DNA of 64,000 nucleotides from Voacanga thouarsii (lineage: Eukaryota > Streptophyta > Magnoliopsida > Gentianales > Apocynaceae), in NCBI GenBank assembly GCA_026120185.1, contig JANUWF010003379.1, positions 1,456,001 through 1,520,000 of the forward strand. Reading direction: 5' to 3'. The notes under the pieces were generated by a model that did no database searches, was not told the origin of the DNA, and worked only from the letters and a program-made list of their open reading frames with translations. The position numbers and the translations under genes are program-made. Below, piece after piece: positions 33,699 to 44,714 of the stretch (positions within the stretch are counted from its first letter, which is position 1; each line of letters opens with the position of its first letter).

Positions 33699-34005
33699 AG
33701 ATTTGATAGGTACTATTGGAGATTCAGACCTCATCTAAAATTCCTCAATGTCTACCTTATTCATTGTTAATTCTCGAAAACTAACACCATTGTTGGACCA
33801 TTATCATGATTTTAGGTACATGGACTAGCATTCTGCTCAAAGTTGGTTGAGACTCTTGGAGCTTCAAACTTCTCCTTAAATTCCTCAATCACATCGTTCC
33901 AAATTGTTAATTCAGGTAAATTAATAGCATTCCTGGAACAAATGATCTCTCCAGCAGTAGGATTACCATGGTTTTTAGCAAATGAACTGACATTCTGCTG
34001 CAAAA
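33699..34005. repeat. Tandem duplication, about 150 bp x 2, diverged
   Basis: Units about 33699-33842 and 33843-34005 share 'ttcctcaat' ... 'attgttaattc' ... 'atta(c/t)catg(g/a)tttta' ... 'gacta/gacattctgct'. The second unit is open on minus for 63 codons (33812-34003, 'LPELTIWNDVIEEFKEKFEAP'), which I cannot assign. Confidence 0.6.
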
Positions 34006-34034
34006 TGAGAGGGGTAGCAGGTGACTCAGAATAA

Positions 34035-35788
34035 TGATAGATTCTTAAGTGTCACCAATTACAGAGTCTATGACATTTCTATCAAAATCCATTTGGTAGA
34101 GTTATTACAATTCATTTAATTTCAAACCAAATTTTAGAGATGGAGAGAGCTCTACATAAGAAAGCACAATGAGATGGCAAGGAAAGCATTACAAGAAAAG
34201 CAATTGTAGTATATTTTCAAAATTTGGTACACTAGAAAGTTGAAGCATTGTTGGTTGGCTGAAGAAATTGGAATAAATTCATAGATCAACTTTCCTTCTA
34301 TAAAGGGCTTGAAGCTTTTGTATCTTTGTAATAGATATACAATTAGTTAACACAGTATACTAGGAAAGAAAACAAAATTGCTCACATGTTATTTGTATTT
34401 TGTTTTATAATGGAAAAAAAAAACATTTTGATTTGTTTGTTGAGTTGGTCACAACTTCTGGTAAGATGAATGCATAAAATTTGATATGTTTCTATCAAAA
34501 AATCTCCTTATCTTTCTCTTTTTACCCAATTAGGAAGTTAGTGTTTCTCTGGCCTTCTATGTAAACATTGAAGTGATGAATAAATTATATGTAAAGTCAA
34601 CTAATAGACTACAAAATAATTGAAAGAAAATTACCAAAATTAGAGTTGTAGCTTTTCCTAAGTTTGTCAGAATTTGGAAAGAAATAACTATCTTTCCTAG
34701 ACATAAAAACCAATGGTGTGAGTGAAGCAACTATGGCATTTCCAACATGACTATTAACTGTAGTGGATAGTAGATGAAAGATGAGTTTACATATGCATAT
34801 ATTTATTATCATTAATAAGGAGCCTTTAAATCTGCTTTTGAGTTTCTACAACTTCAGCTGCAATACTATCAATTTTGATGAAATTTTGAATAGCAAGTCC
34901 TCGCTGGATATTTAAGGTACCTTGGTTTTTTTAAATCGGAAATACAACATATGAGAAAAAAAAGAGCATAAAAGCTAAAAAATGAAATTTAAGAACATAA
35001 CAGATGAAGGACATATCTAAAATGTAAACTCAATTGATTTCATTTAACAACATAGAAGCAAACTTTTGATTTCATTTTGTGAAAGCAAAGAAAATCATTA
35101 CACAAGATAGCTGTCATCATTTCTTACAACTTGAAATAAATATGAAAAACGCTATCGATTTTTTGGAATTCAGTTAGTAAAATACTCATGCAAATCTATT
35201 AAAAAAGATCAAATCCTCCATTTATTGTCATTACATTTGACAAAATCAATGAATACAACTTTCCAATCCTAATACAGATAGCCAAGAGCATATTTTATAG
35301 AATTCATGAAAGAAATGCATGATTCCGCAAAGAAGCGATCCACATAAAACATCTGCATATATCAAGTTCTGAAATAGTCACTAAACATCATAATTTGGCT
35401 ACATCAATTCTGCTCCTTTCATCTTCAGGCTTAATCAATAAATAATTGTTGGCCTCTGCTTTAAAACATGTTTATATATCTATTTCTTTAGACTCTCTAG
35501 CATTTCTGCAATAGGTACATGTAACGCATAATGGATAGATCTCAAAAAATCTTAGAAATATTAGCACAACAATATTGGCATAGCAATATTAGCCAAATCA
35601 AGGTTTCATATATACTAATCGCTCAAGGAAATAATATTCGAATCTACATTGCTACATTCATAACAACATTGTAAAACAAATAAAATTCGTCTAAAATAAC
35701 AGCAATAATATCCCATTAACAACATTACTAATCATAAACCATTAAAAAAGATTATATAACTAGAAGATCCTCCATGAATTATCACAAC
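34035..35788. other. AT-rich interval without supported gene
   Basis: Only short frames (34609-34812 on minus) without motifs. Presumed Helitron interior. Confidence 0.5.
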
Positions 35789-36367
35789 TTACTCCAACCT
35801 CAACCTCTTCTTGGATCCATCTCCAATACTTGCACCATCGTCAATCTTCCTTATTTTATCAACAATTTCTACTCTGGTAACTAAAGAACCTTCAATAAGC
35901 ACTTTTTCAAAATCATAGTAGAGCTAAATAGCATTTTTAGAATATCTTGGCAATTGAAATTTGTACTTTCCAATAAATTCCTTAAACAAATCCTTATGAA
36001 TATGATACTTCATTCAAGATTCAACAACAACAACAACAAAAGATTGATATTTTACATAGGAATCTATTTTCCTTTCTGTTTCTACAACATCAAGATACTC
36101 ATCATTCAAAAACATAATACTTAATGGAAATTGCATACCAACATCACTTAAAACCCAATTGTGTGACTCAATCCACCAATTGAAGCAATTATCACCATCC
36201 CTACTCATGGTTGTAGACATTGGAATGAAAACCTCAACATACTCATCAAAATCATATGTTCTAGACCTTAAAATCATCTGGATTCTATTTGCTCTCCTAT
36301 CAGGTAAAGCATAGTAAGCTTTATGCGATTGCAATTGCATATTTGACAATACTATTGTTTCAGACAT
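35789..36367 (-). pseudogene. Unidentified ORF, 192 codons with two in-frame stops
   Basis: A single minus frame from ATG at 36367 to TAA at 35789-35791 with only two internal stops (TGA at 36014-36016, TAG at 35924-35926) and no frameshift needed, in a region where other frames are densely stopped. The N-terminal part has 'YYALPDRRANRI', 'FDEYVEVFIPMS' and 'NCFNWWIESHNWVLSDVG'; the middle has a short Val run from (TTG/GTT) repeats; after the first stop come 'LFKEFIGKYKFQLPRYSKNAI' and 'LYYDFEKVLIEGSLVTRVEIVDKIRKIDDGASIG', with a basic end 'GSKKRLRLE'. No signal peptide or membrane segment. I do not recognise the family. It sits inside the Helitron, antisense to RPA and Rep: either a captured host exon or an accessory ORF. 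Confidence 0.55.
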
Positions 36368-36494
36368 AAAAGATGAAAGCTTGGCTTCCCGACTAATTTA
36401 TATTCAGAAGGCATGCCATTGTATAACTCCATAATGTATTCTAAGAAAAGTAGTTAACAAACATCTAACAACATGCAAAACAAATGTGCCTATG

Positions 36495-36690
36495 CGTACG
36501 TACGTACGTATGTATGTATGTATGTATGTATGTATGTATGTATGTATGTATGTATGTATGTATGTATGTATGTATGTATGTATGTATGTATGTATGTATG
36601 TATGTATGTATGTATGTATGTATGTATGTATGTATGTATGTATGTATGTATGTATGTATGTATGTATGTATGTATGTATGTATGTATGTA
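36495..36690. repeat. (CGTA)4(TGTA)45 tetranucleotide microsatellite
   Basis: 36495-36510 CGTA units then 36511-36690 uninterrupted TGTA units. It gives long artificial frames (poly Tyr-Val-Cys-Met, Ile-His-Thr-Tyr) on both strands. Confidence 0.97.
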
Positions 36691-36916
36691 GAAGTAGCAT
36701 AATTAATAAGTATCTTTTGGAGTTTTTGAATAAATCTTTTCAGAACCCTATACTCCACATTTCACTAAAGGGATCCCTTCATTGTCATATTAAAAAACAT
36801 CATTTGAAATTCCTGAGATATATTCAAAGAATATAACCAGATCCATTGTTAACAACACTATTACTTCTTTAAAAAATTTAATATATTCAAACAACCTAAT
36901 GACTTTTCGATATCCA

Positions 36917-37240
36917 AAATAATTTAATGAAATTAAATTGATAACTTTGTTGGAAGATTATGTCTTTTAGACATCCAAAAAAAAAAAAAAGTTTAAACTT
37001 TAAACCACAACATGTTAATACAAAGTAAATCCACTAACCCATATACAACACAGAAGCTATTACAAATAACATTTTAAAAAAATGGTTTAATGATATTAAA
37101 TTGAAAACTTTGTCGGAAGAATATGTCTTTTAGATATCGTGAAAAATTAAAACCATACACCATGACATGCCTATGCAAACTACATCTATTGACCTATATA
37201 CAACACAAAACCTATTACAAATAACATTAAAAAAAACGGA
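36917..37240. repeat. Tandem duplication, about 165 bp x 2
   Basis: Both units contain 'aactttgt(t/c)ggaaga' then 'tatgtcttttaga', 'aaccacaacatg'-like text and end 'ctattacaaataacatt'. Units about 36917-37078 and 37082-37232. Confidence 0.75.
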
Positions 37241-37244
37241 AAAT

Positions 37245-37900
37245 TCATATAATGATCAATTATATTTGTATTAGATGGCAAATTCTCGCTCAATTGTACC
37301 TCTAATAAAAAAAAAAAAAATATATCATAAGGATATTGTTTTAGAAAATTATTTAGATTTATAAAAAAATCATAAGGATAATTTTTGAAAAATTCATAAA
37401 ATGATCAATTATATTTATATTAGATGGCAAATTCACACTCAATTTTATCTCTACTTAAAAATAAATGATAAAATATATCATATGGATTTTTTTCAGACAA
37501 TTATTTAGATTGGTAAAAAAAATAATCATAAGGATGATTTCCAAGAAATATAAAGAAATTATTGTCAAACTAAAAATCAGAAAAATAATTATTAATATTA
37601 CCAACAGAAAAATCAGAACTATGGTAATTGATACTTTATATAAATCAATTAAATTTGTATTAGATGGCAAATTCAAACTCAATTTTATCTCCAATAAAAA
37701 GAGACAAAAAATATATCATAAGGATATTTTTTAGAAAATTATTTAGACTGATAAAAAGCAAATTCACAATCAATTTTATCCTTAATAAAAAATAAATGAT
37801 AAAAATATATCATAAGGATTTATTCAAACAATTATTTAGATTGATAAAAAAAAATTAATCATGAGGATAATTTCCAACAAAAATATAAAGAAAATATTGT
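37245..37900. repeat. AT-rich degenerate tandem repeat, 4 units
   Basis: Each unit carries 'tattagatggcaaattc' then 'ctcaattttatct', 'atatatcataaggat' and 'ttatttagatt', starting about 37252, 37411, 37653 and 37757. The last begins later in the unit. Frames at 37455-37734 are by-products. Confidence 0.7.
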
Positions 37901-38450
37901 GAAACTAAATATAGTTAAATAATATAATTTTCCATATAATATACCATTTAGTTAATATACCAACAGAAAAATCAAAACTATGGTAACTGATACTTTAAAT
38001 AAATGACCATATAATATAAACATAAATTGGACGTTTAATGAAATACTTTGATTTTTCACATTAAACAATATAAACATTACTTAACATTAAAAATTGAGGT
38101 TTTTTTTAAGGTCAACTGTCTTGATAATTGAACACTATTAACTAACCATCCCATAAAATACATAGATAACCTCAACAGTAATTGCACAACATTTTTCACT
38201 AGCTATAAATAATGAAAAACACAACACTTATCCAGAAAAGAAAAAAAAAAAAACAGAATCTGCAAGTACAAAGTCCAAAATTTACAATATAGGCAACAGT
38301 AACAACCCATGTACTGTTTCTAATTCTCATTTCTGTAGGCAATATATTTGTGTAACATATTTTCTCTGACATAATAACAGTATGTTTCATATTCATTGTG
38401 TTACTTAATCTTATGTTTAAGTGCAAATTTAGTCTAATAGATAAATGCCA
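37901..38450. other. AT-rich interval without supported gene
   Basis: Nothing recognisable apart from a partial extra copy of text such as 'ccaacagaaaaatca' and 'actatggtaa' (37960-37990), also present at 37603-37627. Confidence 0.5.
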
Positions 38451-38575
38451 AAGAAAATAGACAAAAAAGAAGAGAAGCTTTGGACCACAAGAGAAAATTA
38501 GCTCACTATAATGATCCAATAATAGCAAACAATGAACCTATTAACCCAGCATTTCAACATATACATCACAATGGT
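38451..38575 (+). pseudogene. Possible N-terminal exon of the Helitron Rep-helicase
   Basis: One frame reads 'AKENRQKRREALDHKRKLAHYNDPIIANN', a basic, Arg/Lys-rich segment resembling the N-terminal tails of plant Helitron helicases. No firm motif; placed by position upstream of the Cys block at 38905. Confidence 0.35.
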
Positions 38576-38879
38576 AACGTATTGATCATTTCAATGCCTT
38601 AGATTGCCAATATATTATGGTCTTCAATTGACAATGTAAATATAATACAGCAAAAAGGGCAAAGATGCCCATGCAATAGAAGATTGAAATTCAACAAGGA
38701 AAATGAAAATCAAATGACATAGATGCTCACAAAATTGATCGAACAGCAATGAAGAAATCACAATCACTATTGCAACTGGTAACATTCATCCTTCACCTAT
38801 TATACAAAAACAAATACAGTTACAGTAGGATCATGATAAATAATTCAAAAATAATTATTTACAGATGTTTCATTAAACC

Positions 38880-41480
38880 ATGAATTATATTATGGTCCAC
38901 CTATCTTTCAATGCAAGTATTGTGATGTTATCTTCTAGGAACAAGAAAACTCAAGGGACAATCAAAGAGTATGTGTCCTAAATTTAGATTATGTTATAAA
39001 TAAGGAAAAGTCCAACTACCGAGAAGGAAAAAGCCTCCTCAGCCTTTGAACACATTTCTCACAAGAGTAACTGATGAAAGATCAAAGTCATTTTTAGAAA
39101 ATATAAGAGCATACAATTCTATGTTTGCCTTGACGTCTATGGGTGCAAAAATTGATGATGAAGTGAATAAAAGATCTGGACCTTACATCTATAGAATCAA
39201 TGGTGAAAATTATCATAGACTTAGATCATTGATGCCAATAGATGGTCAACTAACAGATGGTCAACATGCATATTTTATCTAACTATATTTTCATTATACT
39301 GAAATAAAGTTCAAAACAAAATTGAAGCAATAAACCAAAGGTACCTTAACATAAAAATAAGAGCAGACATTATGCAAGAGTTAATAACAATGTTGGATAC
39401 TAAGAATGAGTTGGTGAAAATGTTTAGGATGGCTCGGGATAAATATTCCTTCAAAGAATCTGAAATTTCAAAATCAAATTACATCATAGTAGGGAATTTA
39501 GAGGCAGGCAACATAATGCATCTATAGCAAAAGAAATAGCAACACTAATTGTTGGGGATCTGAACAAAACAACAAGAGATCGTGATATAATTGTTGTGAT
39601 GAAATTTGGAAGACTATAATGAATAAGTTATTTGCATCCCTCATTCATGGCTATCCAATATCCATTACTATTTCTGTATAGAAAGGATGGCTATCATAAA
39701 AAAACCTCTTATGTGCAAAACAATAGCAGAGTTCATATGAAGTGATCTTATGTGACTATGAAGGAATACTATGCACATGTACTTAGTATAGATGCTCAGA
39801 AGGTTAAACCTTGATTCTATTAGGAAGGCTATTCCAATAATTCATTGTGGATGCTTATACAAGTATTAAACAAGCATAACTAAAATGGATTTTAGAACAT
39901 CAAGGTAATTTATGAATAGATTTATACAGAAATGTGCAAGATACTATTTAGTGCGGTGACAAGTGGTCCACGCTACTTGGGTCAAAACTATCAAGATGCA
40001 ATGACACTATGCAGATTCTTTAGCAATCCAAATTTGTTCATCACATTTACAACTAATCCAAATTGGACAAAAATTAGAGAACTTTTGGTTGAGATACCTG
40101 GACAGAGACCAGAAAATAGACCTGAAATCAAGGTGCATGTATTAAAGTTGAAACTGGATAATATGATCAATGACATATTGAAGAACCAAATTTTTAGCCA
40201 AGTTGATTCAAGTATGCATATCATCAAATCTGTTACATTCAAATACAAACTCATTCATTCCTTGATTATAACAAGTTAATTAACTTACTTTTCTACATTA
40301 AATAACAGTTGTATACACAATTGAATTTCAAAAACAATGATTGCCACAATCATACATCATTATTTTGTTACATAAAAATTCAAAGAAGCACACTCCTGAG
40401 GAAATAGATGAAGTGATTACTGCAGAAATTCCTGATCTAAGTATTTATCTAATTGGCAATAAGCCGTAACAAAATTCATGATACATGGACCTGTGGACTT
40501 GGATATGAAAACTTGCCTTTAGAGTACAAGGTAAGAAATTGGTAAATTTATAATTTATTCCAACAGAAGTACAAAGTTGAAAAAAATAATATATTAATTT
40601 TTGTACAGGTCATTGTTTAAAGAATTTTCCAAAGTTTGTACAAAAGAAAACATCAATTAATGAATCGGTATATTGTATGCACCGAAGGTAAGCCACATCA
40701 ATAAATATTGGGAAGAATAGATTTTTGCTTGATAATAGATTTTTAGTCCCGTACAATCGGTATTTATTAGTGAAATACCAGAGCCATATTAATGTTGAAA
40801 TATGCAATCAATCAAGAGCCATCAAATATTTATTTAAATATTTGAATAAAGGTCCAGATAGGACAACAATTGTCATAGAAAGGAATCAGTCTCAAATCAA
40901 CTTAGACAGCAAATCACAAGATTAAAGTTTAAATTGAAGCCAAAACATTTTTGGATTATAGATATATATCAACATGTGAAGCGTGTTGGTGAATATTTGA
41001 GTTTGAAATTCATTTTTGAACCCCTACAGTTCAGAGATTAGGGTTTCATCTAAATGAGGAGCAAAATATCATATTCAATTATACCAGTTCTCCTCCTCAT
41101 GTTGCAACAAATGAAGATGCAAAGAAGACAATGTTTATAGAATGGTTTGAAATGAATAAAAGAGATCCATATGCAAGAAAGCTTTTGTACACAAAATTTC
41201 CACAATATTATTGTTGTAAAAAGACAGAAAAGGTCTGGCAAAGGAGGAAAACTCTCAAATGCATTGTAAGAATCAGCTTTGCACATCCAGCATCGGGTGA
41301 GAGATATGACATGTGCATGATATTGACTTATATCCATGGACCTACACGCTATGAAGAAATTAGAATGTACAATGGAAAATTATATCCATCTTTTAAAGAA
41401 GCTTGCTATGCAAGAGGTCTGTTACAAGAAGATAAAGAATGGCATGATACAATTGAGGAAGTTGTTCAATGGGCTATATA
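38880..41480 (+). pseudogene. Helitron Rep (HUH nuclease) part of Rep-helicase
   Basis: In order: Cys block 'YYGPPIFQCKYCDVIF' (38890-38936); 39046-39282 'FLENIRAYNSMFALTSMGAKID' with 'SGPYIYRINGENYHRL'; 39370-39600 'ELITMLDTKNELVKMFRMARDKYS' and 'EIATLIVGDLNKTTRDRDIIV'; 39932-40279 'SGPRYLGQNYQDAMTLCRFFSNPNLFITFTTNPNW'; the HUH site at 40347-40355; 40725-40925 'AIKYLFKYLNKGPDR', the two-Tyr block, kept; 40950-41100 'YRYISTCEACW*IFEFEIHF'; 41131-41481 'MFIEWFEMNKRDPYARKLLYTKFPQYY'. The protein cuts and joins DNA strands in rolling-circle transposition. Many stops and frameshifts. The HUH histidines read Gln and Tyr. Confidence 0.9.
40347..40355 (+). other. Mutated HUH motif of Helitron Rep
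   Basis: The frame 'VVYTIEFQKQ*LPQSYIII' aligns with the family block ending LPHAHIL. Both histidines that bind the metal are changed, to Gln (40347-40349) and Tyr (40353-40355), and a stop lies two codons upstream of the Pro-proximal Leu (40338-40340). Confidence 0.8.
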
Positions 41481-43690
41481 AAGTCAATTACGAGATCTAT
41501 TTGTCACAATTCTTATTTTTTGCAATGTTATAGATGTGAAGAATTTTTGGGAGATAAATTGGCCAAAAATCAGTGATTATATTGAATACAAGCAAAGGAA
41601 AATCTCCAAATTTCCGTCCTTCCATCTCTCAAAAGATCAAGTTAAAAGCTACACTTTGAGAGAAATACAACACCTACTTCTAAAACAAGGTAGAAATCTA
41701 GAGGAAATAGGAGGAATGCCAGTGGAAAATAAAAAGTTTCTCAATGATCTGCAAAATACATGCATCAAAGAAGAAATCATGTATTACTAATGCATTGAGA
41801 GCTAAACATGAGATCATGCATGGCCAATTAAATGCAGAATAGAAAGAAATATATCAAAAGTTCACATATTCTGTTGAACATGATAAAGGAAAGCTTCTTT
41901 TTTTTTTTTTTTTGGATAGTTAAGGAGGCACAGGTAAAAAATTTGTCTACAAAAGAATCATTAACAAGATTAGATCTGAATCAAAGATTGTCTTGGCAGT
42001 CGCATATTTAGGTAACAATCTATAAATACCTATATTTATAAATTTTTATTCGGTAAAATATTAAATGAATATTCCATGATTTTAGCAGTAATCTTTCAAT
42101 AGTACAATATAGCAAGGTTAATAAAAGCTCTAAAAAACTTTTCTGCCTATATGCAATAACATGTTGTTAAAGATACTAAAACATAAAACTAATATCAGAA
42201 AGGAAATGGTTAGCAATATATATGATTTTTTTTTTCATGATGTGTACATATTTTACACTATTAGGTATACATATATTCTACATGCACATTTAATTCCTTT
42301 TGTGCACAGAAAGGAAAAAAAATGTAAAAAGTTTCAAAACCAAAGCAAAAATACATCGGTCATTTGAGGAAGATAACAAAAGCAAAAATAAATTTCTATT
42401 TTTGATTAAATGGCCTAATTTACATAATTCAATAGGACTTGCATCATTACTACTACCTGGTGGCAGAACTACGCATATTAGATTCAAAATTCCCCTGGAG
42501 ACTATAAAAGAGACTACATTTTGAATTGAAATAAACACTCAGCTGGCAGAGCTGATAAAAAATAGTTTTGATTATTTAGGATGAAGCTCCTATGAACTCA
42601 AAGTATGTTTTTGAGACTGTTGACAAAACACTCAAAGACATACTAAGAGCATTTGTAAGTTACAATGAATCAAAACCATTTGGAGGTAAAATAGTGCTAT
42701 TAGGAGGAGTTTTTCGTCAAATTCTACCAAGTCATGAATTTGATGTCATGAATTTGATGCATCATAAGTTGAAGATTATGCAACATTTGCTAATTGGCTT
42801 TTGAGAATAGGTGATGGCATAGAGCCAGCAAAGTGTGAAGGAGATGATACTGAAGTTACATGGATAAAAATCCCACAAGAATTCCTTATAAAATCTAACA
42901 ATGATCCAATCAAGACAATTTTTATGTCAACTTATCTAGATTTTGAAGCTCAATTCACAGATCCTGCGTATTTAATGGAAATGGTCATTCTAACATCAAA
43001 AAATGAAATAGTTCATGAGTTAAATAGTTTTGCATTAGAAAAAATCCCAGTGCTATTATTGAATAAATAAGTGTATATAGAATAGACCAGGCAACAGGAC
43101 CTCTGAAAGACACTGATAATCTATATCCAATAGAGTTCCTCAACAACCTCATTTTTCCAGGTATGCCTGACTATATATTAAAGATAAAAAAGAATGTGCC
43201 TATTATGTCGCGGAGAGGGAGGAGAGTCATTGAAGGAAGAATTATATCAAGATCAAATATAAGAGAGAAAGTACCTATCCCAATAATAGATATGTCCTCA
43301 ACAGATTCAAATATACCTTTCACTTTAATAAGAAGGGAATATCCTGTGAACATATGCAATGCAATGACTATTAAAAAAAGTCAAAGACAAAATTTGTCTA
43401 ATGTCAAATTATACTTACCGAAACCAATATTTTTGCATGGGCAACTCTATGTTGCACTTTCAAGAGTAAAGTCACTGAAAGGACTCAAAATCTTGACTCT
43501 TGAAGATGATTTGGATTTCAAAGGATATACTCAAAACTTAGTCTATGAAGAAGTTTACAATCAACTTCCAAAAGTAAGTAGAATATATTGTATAAATTCC
43601 TACAAATTAAGAATTATTTTAACATACTTTATCTACTAAATAATTGATACTATTGTGTTTATGCAGGTTGCAACAGCTACATAACACAGC
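41481..43690 (+). pseudogene. Helitron Pif1-type helicase part
   Basis: 41536-41790: pre-helicase spacer ('YTLREIQHLLLKQGRNLEE'). About 41922-42010: Walker A 'GGTGKKFVYK' (family GGTGKT) preceded by a T-run. About 42420-42524: 'SIGLASLLLPGGRTTHIRFKIPLE', the Pif1 family block. 42580-42770: '[21 protein letters not shown]' and '[17 protein letters not shown]', where Walker B DEAPM has lost its Asp-Glu frame and GGDFRQ reads GGVFRQ. 42801-43070 and 43081-43570: the C-terminal domain to 'HGQLYVALSRVKSLKGLKIL', with 'KKSQRQNL' for family KSQGQTL. A donor GTAAGT at 43573 and acceptor at 43666 would add a short last exon ending 'VATAT' stop. The helicase unwinds DNA during transposition. Confidence 0.88.
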
Positions 43691-44202
43691 CCCAAATGAT
43701 TTTACATAAGTATTATAGCTTATCGTTGATAAGTTCATTTACATAATTCATTTAAACACTAATTCATATTATTGTCTTAATGCAGGTTACAGCTAATAGC
43801 ACATCAATTGTATCCTACTTTCCATAGCAAATGTAACAACCTCTGTGATCTGATCATTTTAAATGTAAGTTATTGCTGAACTTAATTCTTCCATGTTTTC
43901 ACTGTAGTTGGCGTTTTCTTCATCATAATGTAACAAATTCTGTAACAACTTCAATATTAACTTCTATCACAAAATCAAACAACGAAGACATTTAAAAACA
44001 TTTTACTGCATAGCTGATAATATACTTTAAAGACTATTATTACCAGATCTTACCTCTTTGAAAGAAGATAATAAAATTCAACATATGGACTAACTTAAAG
44101 AAATTTAAATATAATATTACAATATTTTCTACTTTCTTTACTTATTATTGATTTAATGAAACATATTTTGACATTTTTTTTCTAAAAGCTATTGCAATCA
44201 CT
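43691..44202. other. Helitron 3' non-coding region
   Basis: No coding. A piece 'tgcaggtt(g/a)caacag'-like text at 43665 recurs at 43784 ('tgcaggttacagctaatagc'), a local duplication. I found no convincing CTRR terminus with an adjacent hairpin. Confidence 0.45.
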
Positions 44203-44352
44203 AAAGCATTTATTGAACCGACTATCGTTTTGAGGGGTAACTTAAGATTTCCTCCGAAGTTGTTTAGGCCGGTGTCACCTAAGGCTAAGGATTTGCTCAG
44301 GAAGATGATCTATAAGATGTCTCGAGGCAGTTCTTTGCTGATCAAGTCCTAA
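44203..44352 (+). pseudogene. Protein-kinase C-lobe exon fragment
   Basis: Frame from 44203: '[38 protein letters not shown]'; a frame change at about 44319 gives '[14 protein letters not shown]' then a stop. The composition '[32 protein letters not shown]' matches subdomains X-XI of plant CDPK/PEPKR-type Ser/Thr kinases. Only this exon-sized piece is present; no ATP-binding or catalytic loop anywhere nearby. It follows a pyrimidine tract and AG (44178-44189) like a splice acceptor. Codon composition is GC-richer than its surroundings. Best explained as a host exon captured by the Helitron or moved next to it. A decayed local gene is the alternative. Confidence 0.65.
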
Positions 44353-44533
44353 ATAAGTAGATTTGTCTTCTTCTTTTTTTTTTTTTTATGCTTGTGTGAT
44401 AATTAATTAGGTTACTTTCTTACAAATTTTACATCTTTAGGTAGTTTTTATTCTAGAATTACTTGAATTTGTGTATCTGATTCCTAATTAATCACGGATT
44501 AGTGAGGTTATAACAAAATCTTGAAACAATCAT
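44353..44533. other. Spacer, possibly intron sequence of the kinase fragment
   Basis: AT-rich, with a T-run at 44372-44387. No features. Confidence 0.4.
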
Positions 44534-44534
44534 A

Positions 44535-44587
<53 letters not shown>

Positions 44588-44621
44588 GTTCATAAGTCAT
44601 AGTTTATGTATAGATTACTCA

Positions 44622-44656
<35 letters not shown>

Positions 44657-44709
44657 ATTCACAAGTCATAGTTTATGTATAGATTACTCAATATATATAT
44701 ATATATGTA
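44534..44709. repeat. (AT)n(GT)n microsatellites with a 40-bp repeated spacer
   Basis: (AT)n 44534-44556, (GT)n 44556-44583, spacer 'ttcataagtcatagtttatg' ..., (GT)n 44624-44652, spacer again, (AT)n 44690-44706. A third spacer copy lies at 48540-48574 beyond the solo LTR, so this is a minisatellite with about a 70-bp unit that the LTR later split. Confidence 0.9.
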
Positions 44710-44714
44710 TAATT
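44710..44714. repeat. TSD (TAATT), left copy
   Basis: Identical to 48536-48540. Confidence 0.88.

Larger units (their letters stand above)
28733..44202 (+). mobile_element. Degenerate autonomous-type Helitron (limits approximate)
   Basis: Plus-strand coding in this span: RPA/DUF223-like gene (28733-31390) and Rep-helicase (about 38450-43690), a combination known from plant Helitrons, which replicate by rolling circle. Also inside are tandem repeats and one unidentified minus-strand ORF. I could not fix the 5' TC or the 3' CTRR-with-hairpin terminus, so the limits are the outermost coding evidence. A kinase exon fragment lies just beyond Rep/Hel at 44203. Confidence 0.75.

Noticed and set aside
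36404..36836. Long frames on both strands through the TGTA array
   Set aside because: Pure translation of a tetranucleotide repeat; no gene.
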